The notes under the pieces are model-generated. The model ran no database searches, was not told the origin of the DNA, and saw only the letters and a list, made by a program, of their open reading frames with translations. DNA of 64,000 bases from Methylibium sp. NZG (lineage in GTDB: Bacteria > Pseudomonadota > Gammaproteobacteria > Burkholderiales > Burkholderiaceae_C): positions 186,001 through 250,000 of the forward strand of contig LGRD01000002.1 in the NCBI GenBank assembly GCA_001263235.1. The letters run 5' to 3'. Below, piece after piece: positions 28,856-36,594 of this stretch (position 1 is the stretch's first letter; each line of letters starts with the position of its first letter). The translations under genes were made by a program, and so were the position numbers.

Positions 28856-30334
28856 ATGGCTTCCTCTGCATCGCCCCCGCTCACCGACCTCCCCGCCCAT
28901 GCGTTGTCCGCGCTGATCCACCGCCGCGAGGTGTCGTGCCGCGAGGTGATGCAGGCGTTCCTCGCGCGCATTGCCGTGGTGAACCCGGTGCACAACGCCA
29001 TCGTGAGCCTGCGCCACAGCGACGAGTTGCTCCGCGAGGCCGACCGCTTCGACACCCTGCTCGCGCGCGACGGCAGCCTGGGCTGGATGCACGGCCTGCC
29101 GCAAGCCATCAAGGACATCGCGCTGACAAAGGGCCTGCGCAGCACGATGGGCTCGCCGCTGCTGCGCGACTTCGTACCCACGCAAGACAGCCTGATGGTT
29201 GCGCGCATGAAGGCCGCGGGCTGCATCGTCATCGGCAAGACCAACACGCCCGAATTCGGCCTGGGCTCGCACACCTTCAACGAGGTGTTCGGCGTGACGC
29301 GCAATGCGTGGGACGCGACCCGCTCGGCCGGCGGCAGCAGCGGCGGCGCCGCGGTGGCGCTGGCGACTAGCATGCTGCCGGTGGCCGACGGCAGCGACTC
29401 GATGGGCAGCCTGCGCAACCCCGCCGGCTGGAACAACGTCTTCGGCTTTCGGCCCAGCCAGGGCCGCGTACCGTTTTGGCCGGCAAGCGACGTGTGGGTG
29501 TCGCAGCTGGGCACCGAGGGGCCGATGGGCCGCACCGTGCAGGACGTGGCGATGCTGCTCGACGTGCAGGCCGGCTTCGACGCGCGCGTGCCGCTGTCGA
29601 TTGCGAAGACCGAGCACTTTGCCGCTGGGCTGGAGGGCATCGACTGCAAGGCCGTCAAGGTCGGCTGGCTGGGCAACCTGGGCGGCTACCTTCAGATGGA
29701 GCCCGGCATCACAGACACCTGCAGTCAAGCCTTGAAGCGACTCGAAGGCCTGGGTTGCGTGGTCGAGCCCACGGCGCTCGGCACCTCGCCCGAGACGGTG
29801 TGGCAGACGTGGCTCGTGTGGCGCCGCTGGATCGTCGCCGCGCGCATCGCGCCCCACCTTGCCAAACCCGGCAACCGCGCCTTCATCAAGCCCGAGGCGC
29901 TGTGGGAACACGACCAGGGCCAGGGCCTCACTGGCGTGCAGACGGTGGAGGCCAGCACGCAGCGCAGCGCGTTCTACCAGCACTTGCTGTCGCTGTTCGA
30001 GCGCTTCGACGTGCTCGCGCTGCCGAGCGCGCAAGTGTGGCCGTTCGACGCCGCGCTGCGCTGGCCGAGCCACATCAACGGCGTCGAGATGGACACCTAC
30101 CACCGCTGGATGGAGGTGACGATCTACGCCACGCTCGGCGGCCTGCCGGCGATCAGCGTGCCAGCCGGTTTCTGCGCGGTTGGGCAAAGCGCCGGCGCGC
30201 ACGCCGGCCTGCCGATCGGCCTTCAGCTCATCGGCAAACCGCAGGGCGACCTGGCGGTGCTGCGGTTGGCGCGGGCGTATGAGCAAGCAGCGCAGGACGT
30301 GCTGCTCGCTCGTCCGACGACGACCTTGAGTTGA
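28856..30334 (+). CDS. Amidase signature family protein
   Basis: Amidase-signature hydrolase (492 aa), cleaving a C-N amide bond. The Ser-cisSer-Lys triad can be placed. Lys86 is in the AIKD motif, the cis-Ser is Ser161 in AGGSSGGAA, and the nucleophile is Ser185, with the normal 24-residue spacing between the two serines. The loop before the nucleophile reads GSDSMGSLRNPA, whereas the family consensus is GSDxGGSIRxPA, so Met replaces a conserved Gly. No signal peptide is seen. It is divergent from the NRPS locus, with about 284 bases between the starts. Substrate unknown; it may be catabolic or may act on an amide product of the NRPS, and the position alone does not prove either. Confidence 0.9.
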   Translation: MASSASPPLTDLPAHALSALIHRREVSCREVMQAFLARIAVVNPVHNAIVSLRHSDELLREADRFDTLLARDGSLGWMHGLPQAIKDIALTKGLRSTMGSPLLRDFVPTQDSLMVARMKAAGCIVIGKTNTPEFGLGSHTFNEVFGVTRNAWDATRSAGGSSGGAAVALATSMLPVADGSDSMGSLRNPAGWNNVFGFRPSQGRVPFWPASDVWVSQLGTEGPMGRTVQDVAMLLDVQAGFDARVPLSIAKTEHFAAGLEGIDCKAVKVGWLGNLGGYLQMEPGITDTCSQALKRLEGLGCVVEPTALGTSPETVWQTWLVWRRWIVAARIAPHLAKPGNRAFIKPEALWEHDQGQGLTGVQTVEASTQRSAFYQHLLSLFERFDVLALPSAQVWPFDAALRWPSHINGVEMDTYHRWMEVTIYATLGGLPAISVPAGFCAVGQSAGAHAGLPIGLQLIGKPQGDLAVLRLARAYEQAAQDVLLARPTTTLS

Positions 30335-30351
30335 TGGCGAGCACGTCGGCG

Positions 30352-30377
30352 CCACCGGGCTTTCCCCAGCCCGGTGG
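30352..30377. promoter_or_regulatory. Hairpin upstream of pncB
   Basis: CCACCGGGCT and AGCCCGGTGG form a perfect 10-bp stem with a six-base loop, 51 bases before the pncB start and 17 bases after the amidase stop. There is no T-tract, so it is a weak intrinsic terminator at best. It may insulate the amidase or structure the pncB leader. Confidence 0.5.
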
Positions 30378-30428
30378 TGCAGTACAGTGCCCACGACACT
30401 GACGGGCGCCGGCCCGTGAAGGCCTGCG

Positions 30429-31628
30429 ATGAAACCCGTCATCAACCACCTGCTCGAAACCGACCTTTACAAGTTCACGATGTGGCAGGCGATGCTGCAC
30501 GGGCACCCGGAGGCGCAGGCCGAGTACCAGTTCGTGTGCCGCAACCAGAGCGAGATCCCGCTCGCCGAGTTGCTGCCGGAGGTGAACGAGCAACTCGACC
30601 ACCTGTGCACGCTGGCCTTCAGGCCCGAGGAGCTGACCTTCCTGCGCAGCCTGCGCTTCATGAAGAGCGACTTCGTCGACTTCCTGCGCATCTTTCGCTT
30701 CCAGCGCGAGTTCATCGAGGTGACCGCTGTCGGGCGCGATTTGTCGATCGTCGCCAAAGGCCCGCAGGTTCATGTGATGGGCTTCGAGATTTATGTGCTG
30801 GCGATCGTCAACGAGTTGTACTTTCGCCGCTTCGACGAGAAAGCCGCGCTCGTCGAAGGCCGGCGCCGCCTCGCCGCCAAGCTCGACAGCGTGCGTGCCT
30901 TCGGCAAGTTGGCCACGCGCCGCCACCCGTTCGAGTTCTTCGACTTCGGCGTGCGCCGGCGCTTTTCGGGCGCGTGGCATGCCGAGGTCACGCAGCGGCT
31001 GCGCGACGAGGTGCCGCAGTATTTCAAGGGCACGTCCAACGTGCACCTGGCGCGCACGCTCGGGCTGGTGCCCATCGGCACGATGGCGCACGAGTACATG
31101 CAGTCGTTCCAGTCCTTCGGCGTGCGGCTGCGCGACTTTCAAAAGGCCGCTCTGGAAAGCTGGGTGCAGGAGTACCGCGGCGACCTGGGCATTGCGCTGA
31201 CCGACGTGGTCGGCATGGACGCCTTCCTCGCCGACTTCGACCTCTACTTCGCCAAACTCTTCGACGGCCTGCGCCACGACAGCGGCGACCCGGTGCTGTG
31301 GGGCGAGAAGGCGCTGGCCCACTACGCCAAACTGCGCATCGACCCGCACACGAAACGGCTGGTGTTCTCAGACGGTTTGAGCCTGGACACCGCCTTCAAG
31401 CTCTACGCGCAATTTGCCGACCGGGTGCAGATGGGCTTCGGCATCGGCACCAACCTGACCAACGACACCGGCCTGACCACGCTGGGCATCGTGATGAAGC
31501 TGACCCGCTGCAACGGCCAGCCGGTGGCCAAGCTGGCCGACACGCCGGGCAAGATCATGTGTTCGGACGAGACCTTCCTGGCTTACTTGCGGCAGGTGTT
31601 CAGCGTGCGCAAGCCGGTTGCATCGTGA
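30429..31628 (+). CDS. pncB: Nicotinate phosphoribosyltransferase
   Basis: Converts nicotinate and PRPP (with ATP) to nicotinate mononucleotide in the Preiss-Handler NAD salvage route; cytoplasmic. The 399-residue length and the N-terminal LLETDLYKFTMWQAML are diagnostic of bacterial PncB. Further family blocks are FEFFDFGVRRRFS, GTMAHEYMQSFQSF with the conserved His near residue 222, DGLRHDSGDP and GIGTNLTND near the phosphate site. AAGG precedes the ATG by about 6 bases. An NMN adenylyltransferase-like gene for a later NAD step lies 1.4 kb downstream on the same strand. The two are separated by toxin-antitoxin genes, so they are probably not one transcript. Confidence 0.96.
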   Translation: MKPVINHLLETDLYKFTMWQAMLHGHPEAQAEYQFVCRNQSEIPLAELLPEVNEQLDHLCTLAFRPEELTFLRSLRFMKSDFVDFLRIFRFQREFIEVTAVGRDLSIVAKGPQVHVMGFEIYVLAIVNELYFRRFDEKAALVEGRRRLAAKLDSVRAFGKLATRRHPFEFFDFGVRRRFSGAWHAEVTQRLRDEVPQYFKGTSNVHLARTLGLVPIGTMAHEYMQSFQSFGVRLRDFQKAALESWVQEYRGDLGIALTDVVGMDAFLADFDLYFAKLFDGLRHDSGDPVLWGEKALAHYAKLRIDPHTKRLVFSDGLSLDTAFKLYAQFADRVQMGFGIGTNLTNDTGLTTLGIVMKLTRCNGQPVAKLADTPGKIMCSDETFLAYLRQVFSVRKPVAS

Positions 31629-31648
31629 CGATGGGACCGGGTGTTCCT

Positions 31649-31684
31649 CCCTCGCCCCTTTGGGGAGAGGGCCGGGGTGAGGGG
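31649..31684. repeat. Extragenic palindromic repeat after pncB
   Basis: CCCTCGCCCC and GGGGTGAGGG pair with one G-T wobble around a 15-base interior. This GC-rich element resembles interspersed repeats common between genes in GC-rich Proteobacteria. It separates convergent pncB and the PIN toxin gene and could act as a bidirectional transcription barrier, although it lacks a T-tract. Confidence 0.6.
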
Positions 31685-31688
31685 CCGC

Positions 31689-32102
31689 TCAGCGCCGCGC
31701 CGCAACGAACGGGTTCAGCACCGACACGCCAAAACCCTTGAAGTCCGCCACGTTGCGCGTGACGACGGTGAGCTTGTGCAGCTTGGCCGTCGCGGCAATC
31801 ATCGCGTCTTCGTACAGGGTGTCTGAGGCACGGTGCATCAGCCGCGCCCAGGCGCGAAAGGCGGCCGCATCCATCGGCACGACGTTGTAGGAGCCCGCCA
31901 CCAGTTCCAGCCACTGTTCGAGCTCGGCGGCCTTCTCCGTGTCCTGCTCGCGGGTGAGCTCGATGCCCGCCTGGATCTCGCCGATCGTCACGGCAGAGAT
32001 GTGCAAGTCTGCGTCCGCGGCGTCATGGATCCACTGCAGCACAGCGCCATGCGGCTTCGGCTTGCGCAGCTCGGAGACCACGTTCGTGTCGAGCAGGTAC
32101 AT
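31689..32102 (-). CDS. PIN-domain toxin (VapC/FitB-like)
   Basis: Predicted ribonuclease toxin of a type II toxin-antitoxin pair. The PIN active site acidic residues are visible: Asp5 (LLDTN), Glu42 (GEIQAG), Asp99 (YEDAMIAA) and Asp120 (NVADF). The 137-residue length is typical. LLDTNVVSELRKP at the N-terminus and TRNVADFKGFGVSVLNPF at the C-terminus place it close to FitB-like VapC proteins. It lies 9 bases downstream of its predicted antitoxin in the same operon, which is the usual antitoxin-toxin order. Target RNA unknown; in characterised relatives the toxin cleaves tRNA or rRNA. Confidence 0.9.
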   Translation of the reverse strand: MYLLDTNVVSELRKPKPHGAVLQWIHDAADADLHISAVTIGEIQAGIELTREQDTEKAAELEQWLELVAGSYNVVPMDAAAFRAWARLMHRASDTLYEDAMIAATAKLHKLTVVTRNVADFKGFGVSVLNPFVAARR

Positions 32103-32111
32103 GGTGCGGGC

Positions 32112-32375
32112 TCAGCGCAATGCCGTCGGCGCGCGTCGACGCGCATGCCCGCGCGGTGGTGCCAGCTGCTCGGTGCGCGCGTGGCCGGCGATCAGCAACG
32201 CCTTCAGCGAAGGCCGCGCCGCCGCCTGAAGCCGCCTCCATTCGTCTGCCGACACCAGCACGGCCGCCTCGGCGCCGCGCCGGGTCACCAGTTGCGGGCC
32301 TTCGGCCAGGCAGCGTTCGAGAAACTCGCTGAAGCGCGCTTTGGCGTCTTGCACGGGCCAGGGAGTCACGGGCAT
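32112..32375 (-). CDS. Phd/YefM-family antitoxin
   Basis: Antitoxin partner of the PIN toxin just downstream. The N-terminal half (WPVQDAKARFSEFLERCLAEGPQLVTRRG) followed by AAVLVSADEWRRL is the standard Phd/YefM dimerisation and DNA-binding fold. The basic C-terminus (HARRRAP) would lie in the toxin-binding tail. Start: the ATG at 32375 directly abuts GAAGG, leaving no spacer. An in-frame GTG at 32369 has the ideal six-base spacing and may be the true start. Expected to repress its own operon through the direct repeats immediately upstream. Confidence 0.88.
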   Translation of the reverse strand: MPVTPWPVQDAKARFSEFLERCLAEGPQLVTRRGAEAAVLVSADEWRRLQAAARPSLKALLIAGHARTEQLAPPRGHARRRAPTALR

Positions 32376-32384
32376 CCTTCACAA

Positions 32385-32403
32385 TGACTAGATACCTGAC
32401 TAG
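32385..32403. promoter_or_regulatory. Probable autoregulatory operator of the PIN toxin operon
   Basis: TGACTAG occurs at 32385-32391 and again at 32397-32403, 12 bases apart, in an AT-richer patch directly upstream of the antitoxin start. The second copy overlaps the palindrome ACTAGT. Position and architecture fit an antitoxin-bound operator; no binding consensus was tested. Confidence 0.5.
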
Positions 32404-32521
32404 TTTAGCAGGCCGCGGCCGTCCAATCGATCGGAGCCGACGCGGCGGGCCTGAGGCTCGCTGCCGGACGAATCGCGGCATGATGTGCGCCATGAAAAGC
32501 ACCGCATCATCCGCCGCATGA

Positions 32522-32623
32522 ACGCAGGCGCCTTATGGAACCAAGAAGGGGCAGCAGCGTGACATCGAGGTCGCGCAGGCCCGTTGGGCGGCCTACAAGC
32601 GGCGGAAACGATTGACGAGGTGA
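32522..32623 (+). pseudogene. C-terminal remnant of a RelE/HigB-like toxin (HI1419 type)
   Basis: An open stretch of 33 codons ends in TGA three bases before the antitoxin start. It reads like the tail of Gp49/HI1419-type toxins: TKKGQQRDIEVAQARW then AAYKRRKR, matching the usual GG-T-K-x2-Q-x2-DI-x3-A pattern. The preceding in-frame codon is a stop (32519-32521) and no N-terminal toxin domain is found upstream. The gene therefore appears decapitated by deletion. The position fits toxin-first order in this antitoxin family. The alternative is chance similarity, but the motif plus the tight spacing argue for a genuine relic. Confidence 0.6.
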
Positions 32624-32626
32624 ACC

Positions 32627-32947
32627 ATGGCTTTGACCCGTGACTTCAAGGAAACGATCCTGGCGCGCGTCCAGGCGGACCCGAAATTCCGCGATGCCCT
32701 GCTGAAGGAGGGCATCGAAACCATGCTGGCCGGCGACGTGGACACCGGCAAGGCGATCCTGCGCGACTACATCAAGGCGACCGTCGGTTTCGAGCAGCTC
32801 GGCGCCCAGACCGGCTCCTCCCCCAAGAGCCTGATCCGCATGTTCGGGCCGACCGGCAACCCGCAGGCACGCAACCTGTTCGCCGTCATCAGCCAACTGC
32901 AGCGACACGCAGGGCTGACGCTGCACGTGATGGCCCAGCCACACTGA
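32627..32947 (+). CDS. Antitoxin-like DNA-binding protein, HI1420 family
   Basis: 106-residue protein of the addiction-module antidote type that partners HI1419-like RelE toxins. The C-terminal half holds a helix-turn-helix resembling XRE (LGAQTGSSPKSLIRMFGPTG, then NPQARNLFAVISQLQ). The N-terminal part has the LARVQADPKFRDALLKEG pattern common in these antidotes. GAGG lies 7 bases before the ATG. Its expected toxin gene immediately upstream survives only as a tail fragment, so this is an orphan that may persist as a regulator. Next gene downstream, 42 bases away, is the NMN adenylyltransferase. Confidence 0.82.
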   Translation: MALTRDFKETILARVQADPKFRDALLKEGIETMLAGDVDTGKAILRDYIKATVGFEQLGAQTGSSPKSLIRMFGPTGNPQARNLFAVISQLQRHAGLTLHVMAQPH

Positions 32948-32989
32948 TTGATCCATCCGGTGCAAGACCACTGCGCGCGCGATGGCGCC

Positions 32990-34186
32990 ATGAACACAGC
33001 GCACACGCCGCTCCCGGCAAACGCAGACGTCTCCGTCTACGTCGGCCGCTTCCAGCCCTTCCACAACGGCCACCTCGCGCTGCTGCAGCGAGCGTTGTCA
33101 CTGGCGCCGCTGGTGGTCGTCGTCATCGGCTCGGCGCACCAGGCGCGCACGCCGAAGAACCCGTTCACCGCGGCCGAACGTGCCGAGATGATCCACGCCG
33201 CGCTGAGCCCGGCCGACCGCGCCCGCGTGCGCATGCTGCCGGTGCGCGACCACTACGACCTGCCGCGCTGGGTGAGCGCGGTGCGCGAAGGCGTGGCCCA
33301 GATCGTGGCGAAGGAGCGTGGGCACACGCACACTCGCACCGACACGCTCCCGCACCCGCACCCTCCCGAGCTTTCGCATGCTGCGCTGCCTGGCCCGGCC
33401 GCCGAGGGCGGCGCCGCCGAGCGGGGCCACCCGCCGCCACCGCGCGTGGTGCTGGTCGGTCACTTCAAGGACCCGACGAGCGAATACCTGCGCAGCTTCG
33501 ACGGCTGGGCGGTCGAGTCGCTGCCGCGCGTGACGGCCGCCGACGGCACCGCACTGCGCAACCAGCTGTTTGCCGGCAGCGCGCAGCGGCCTGAAGCCGT
33601 CCTCGCCATCCTCGCCACGCTCGCGCCGCAGGTGCCACCCGGCACCGTGCAGTTCGTTCGCCAGTGGCTCAAGCTGCCCCACTTTGCGCGGCTGCAGACC
33701 GAGTGGCACATGCTCAACGAGTACCACGCCGCCTGGGCCGGCACGCCCTACCCGGTGGTGCTGGTGACGGTGGACGCCGTGGTGCGCTGCGCCGGCCACG
33801 TGCTGCTGATCCGCCGCGCGCACGCCCCCGGCGTCGGCTTGCTCGCCGTGCCCGGCGGCTTCATCGAGCAGCGCGAGACCACACTGCAGTCGTGCCTGCG
33901 CGAGCTGCAGGAGGAGACGCACCTCGATGTGCCGGAAGCAACGCTACGCCGCTGCCTGAAGGCCCGCGCCGTCTTCGACCACCCCGACCGCAGCCTGCGC
34001 GGCCGCACGATCACGCATGCGTTTTTCTTCGACCTGGAGGACATGGCGTTGCCCCACGTGCGCGCCGACGACGACGCGCAGGCGGTGGAATGGGTGGCGG
34101 TGCAGTGGCTGCTGCGCGTGGAAGACCAGTTTCATGACGATCACTTCCACATGCTGGATCACTTTTTGGGGGTGACGGGTGGGTGA
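32990..34186 (+). CDS. Bifunctional NMN adenylyltransferase / Nudix hydrolase
   Basis: NadM-type bifunctional enzyme. The N-terminal half is a nucleotidyltransferase making NAD from NMN and ATP. GRFQPFHNGH carries the HxGH motif (His25, His28), and VTAADGTALR stands at the place of the usual ISGTKxR motif. The C-terminal half is a Nudix domain expected to hydrolyse ADP-ribose or a related dinucleotide. Its Nudix box is GFIEQRE, seven residues, then RELQEETH, complete except for a final Gly replaced by His. An unusual insert of about 40 residues (near 110-150), rich in His, Pro, Thr and Gly, interrupts the first domain. At 398 residues it is longer than the typical 340. Function with pncB in NAD turnover is likely. 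Confidence 0.9.
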   Translation: MNTAHTPLPANADVSVYVGRFQPFHNGHLALLQRALSLAPLVVVVIGSAHQARTPKNPFTAAERAEMIHAALSPADRARVRMLPVRDHYDLPRWVSAVREGVAQIVAKERGHTHTRTDTLPHPHPPELSHAALPGPAAEGGAAERGHPPPPRVVLVGHFKDPTSEYLRSFDGWAVESLPRVTAADGTALRNQLFAGSAQRPEAVLAILATLAPQVPPGTVQFVRQWLKLPHFARLQTEWHMLNEYHAAWAGTPYPVVLVTVDAVVRCAGHVLLIRRAHAPGVGLLAVPGGFIEQRETTLQSCLRELQEETHLDVPEATLRRCLKARAVFDHPDRSLRGRTITHAFFFDLEDMALPHVRADDDAQAVEWVAVQWLLRVEDQFHDDHFHMLDHFLGVTGG

Positions 34187-34481
34187 CCGTCAGGGCGCGG
34201 GGGCTTCGCCTCCACAAGGTTGGGGATGGCTGAACGGCAGGTTTGGTTTCAGCCTCCGGCGACAATGCCTTGCGGCCAAATGCGCGTAACCACACTACTC
34301 GCACAAGCTGACCCGATACGCCATGCGTTGCTTGCCCGCTCCAGGGCAGGTGCGCTAATTCCTTTTTGCGGTCAAGCAGCGCGTGTCTCCGCAGTCGGCG
34401 TTAGCTCAAACTAGGCCGCACAAACCCTCCGTCTCAGGTACCTTTTTTGAAACATCGCAACTTTGCAAGGTGAGAGCCACG

Positions 34482-34622
34482 ATGAACATTGGATGCTGCG
34501 ACTCGTTTAGCGCCTTTTGGGTCTTCGTTTGTTTTGCCGCCTTGGCGATACTTGTAACTTCACTGGCACTGCACCGACAAATTGCCAGGCCTAGGTCCGA
34601 AGAGTTCGAAAAAAACACCTAG
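34482..34622 (+). CDS. Small single-membrane-span protein, 46 aa
   Basis: Unrecognised. The ATG at 34482 has AAGGTGAG about 6 bases upstream. The product begins Met-Asn-Ile-Gly-Cys-Cys. It then has one hydrophobic helix (FWVFVCFAALAILVTSLAL) and a short charged tail rich in Arg and Glu. Base composition is clearly lower in GC than the surrounding chromosome, marking the left part of an apparently acquired segment. It could equally be a chance open frame; the ribosome site and the clean membrane helix are the only support. Confidence 0.4.
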   Translation: MNIGCCDSFSAFWVFVCFAALAILVTSLALHRQIARPRSEEFEKNT

Positions 34623-34672
34623 ACATTCTCGGAAAGGCTTCAGCTATAAGCGTTTCTACACCGTGCGATACA

Positions 34673-35155
34673 ATGATTTCAGAGCTTTACGAAGAGCTTC
34701 GACTCAGGGCCAGCGCAAGCCTCCGCATGGTGGCCGTTTTCACGCAGTACCACTACATCGCGATCATCGCAGCCATACTTTCTGGTGCCTTCGGCGGGGT
34801 TGCTACCTTTGTCATCGCGTCTCTTGGATGGGGCGGGTCGAACCAGGCTCTCAAGGGATTCTTCGTGGGGTGTGCGGGCTCCCTTTCATTCTGGCTCACT
34901 GCAATCCAGGTTTTCAAGTACCAGGAGACAATCGCGAAACACGAAGCTATCTATATTGGCTGCGGAAACCTGGCGAGCGAACTTCGTTTGGCGAAACACG
35001 GGTTACCGTTGCGATCGGGTAAGCAAGACGATGTAGACTGCCTGAAGCTTATCCAGTCTATCGCCTTACGGGTTGAAGCCCTTAGGTCAATCGGTGTGTC
35101 TTTCGATTCTTCTAGGATTGGAATTGCGAGAATTGAACCACCGAAATCCGTTTGA
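34673..35155 (+). CDS. Predicted membrane protein, 160 aa, unknown family
   Basis: Unrecognised protein in the low-GC segment. After a charged N-terminus (ELYEELRLRASASLR), two hydrophobic helices follow at about residues 26-50 (YIAIIAAILSGAFGGVATFV) and 58-80 (GFFVGCAGSLSFWLTAIQVF). A soluble C-terminal domain of about 75 residues completes it. Codon use differs from neighbours, with many A/T third positions. It starts 50 bases after the small membrane protein. Possible roles include immunity to, or anchoring for, the neighbouring secreted peptidase homologue, but no sequence evidence supports one over another. Confidence 0.6.
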   Translation: MISELYEELRLRASASLRMVAVFTQYHYIAIIAAILSGAFGGVATFVIASLGWGGSNQALKGFFVGCAGSLSFWLTAIQVFKYQETIAKHEAIYIGCGNLASELRLAKHGLPLRSGKQDDVDCLKLIQSIALRVEALRSIGVSFDSSRIGIARIEPPKSV

Positions 35156-35381
35156 CGGTTCGGCTTACTAGTTGCCGGCGACACCGAATCCCTAAAGGGA
35201 TTTCTGAAGCAGTTAACGCCTTTGCCTTTTGCCAAGCCATGTCGACTCTGTTTTCCGTGCGTATCATGAGATCGAAGAGCTCCTGCGTTCCAGCCTTCCG
35301 GAAACCGCGTCGGGGTTGGCGGTGAGAATTGCAGTTGAGCACCTGAATTCATTATTACTTCTGCTATATTTGGAATAATCT

Positions 35382-36458
35382 ATGTTTAGAGCACTTGGCC
35401 TGTTGATTTTCTCCATAACCGCGGCTGCACAACCCTCAATAGAGTGTTCGACAGTTAGACTTGACGCGCCAGGGAAACCGCTTTATGAACTGCCAACTTT
35501 CGATCAAGGGAATCTACCTCTTTGCGAAGTACATGCGACTGCGCTGGCGATTGACTCTGCCCGGTTCTATGACAATGGCAATCGGACATCGCGGCCAGTA
35601 ACGTCACCAATCGCATTGGCAGCAAGAACTGCTGCTCGCGCGGGTTTTGCCAAGCTACAAGGCCCTACGATTGAAACGTACTTAAAAAATATTTCGATCG
35701 TTGGAGTTTGCGATCATGATGAAATGACAAAGCAACTGCTTTCCTCGCCAGCCCTCGATTCATGCAGCGAACTGCAGGAATTTGCTGACAGCTTGGGCCA
35801 GAAAAGAGCGCCAAAATCATCAACGAATACCTCATGCGGCTTCATGAGTCAGGGTATGAAAGAAGCTGATCCCGTCAAAATTCTATCAGCCTTGACCGGT
35901 ACAGGACCCACCGCTAGAGAGGTGCAAAGAAAATTCGATGAGATGTGCGCAAGAAATTTTTATCAGCCCCAGATGAGCAAGCCCGTCATGAATCATCACT
36001 TCAATAAGCCGTTTAAGCCAGGCTCCGCAGAGGAGCGGGACCGATACAGATCGCTAGGGGTGAGCATTGACGCCGCACTGGACGCGGCAAAGCCAGTACC
36101 TCCGATCATAAGATATTGCAGTAGGTTTCTTCGAAATTCAAAGTATCCAGCCGGAATTGACCCGGAAACCGCCGGCATTACTAATTGCACGTTGACAGAT
36201 GCAGATGGAGGCGGCCATGGAAGACACGCCTCAGTTATTGTTGGTCGCAAACCGTCCGTTGACGGAAATGGCTGTATGTACCTGATTCGAAACTCATATG
36301 GGACAACCTGCAATGATTACGACAAGAAGTGGGAATGCGACAAAACTAGAGGCGGTCTACCTTGTCCAGCGGGGCAAACTTGTGGCGGTCAGGTTTGGGT
36401 AGATAAGGCATCGCTCATTCAGAACCTTCAAGACGTCATCTATGTCAATGCGAAATAG
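35382..36458 (+). CDS. Secreted papain-like (C1-type) cysteine peptidase homologue
   Basis: 358-residue protein with a Sec-type signal peptide (residues 1-16, AAA-Gln cleavage region). The papain triad can be placed by motif and spacing. DQGNLPLCEVHA gives the oxyanion Gln42 and nucleophile Cys48, six apart as in papain. His282 lies in GGHGRHASVIVG. Asn304 is in IRNSYG, equivalent to the papain NSWG with Tyr for Trp. About ten further cysteines fit an exported disulfide-bonded protein. GC content is visibly lower than the rest of the window and a TATATT box lies about 17 bases upstream. Seen: triad and signal. Inferred: extracellular or periplasmic protease or effector. No close named family is recognised. 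Confidence 0.75.
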   Translation: MFRALGLLIFSITAAAQPSIECSTVRLDAPGKPLYELPTFDQGNLPLCEVHATALAIDSARFYDNGNRTSRPVTSPIALAARTAARAGFAKLQGPTIETYLKNISIVGVCDHDEMTKQLLSSPALDSCSELQEFADSLGQKRAPKSSTNTSCGFMSQGMKEADPVKILSALTGTGPTAREVQRKFDEMCARNFYQPQMSKPVMNHHFNKPFKPGSAEERDRYRSLGVSIDAALDAAKPVPPIIRYCSRFLRNSKYPAGIDPETAGITNCTLTDADGGGHGRHASVIVGRKPSVDGNGCMYLIRNSYGTTCNDYDKKWECDKTRGGLPCPAGQTCGGQVWVDKASLIQNLQDVIYVNAK

Positions 36459-36594
36459 CAACTTTGTCCGGTGGCTTCGACGCTGGTACGGTGGCTCGTA
36501 ATGGCGGTCTTCGTATTCCAAACGGCTTCGCCCTTTGGACCGCTCATCTGTGTACCTGCAAACATCCTCCGAGAAATTCGCAAGGAGTTGGAAG

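Noticed and set aside
34330-34420. Possible integron attC site (GCTAATT and CGTTAGC-like ends) at the left of the low-GC island
   Set aside because: The ends do not fit the RYYYAAC/GTTRRRY consensus and no integrase or second site is present.
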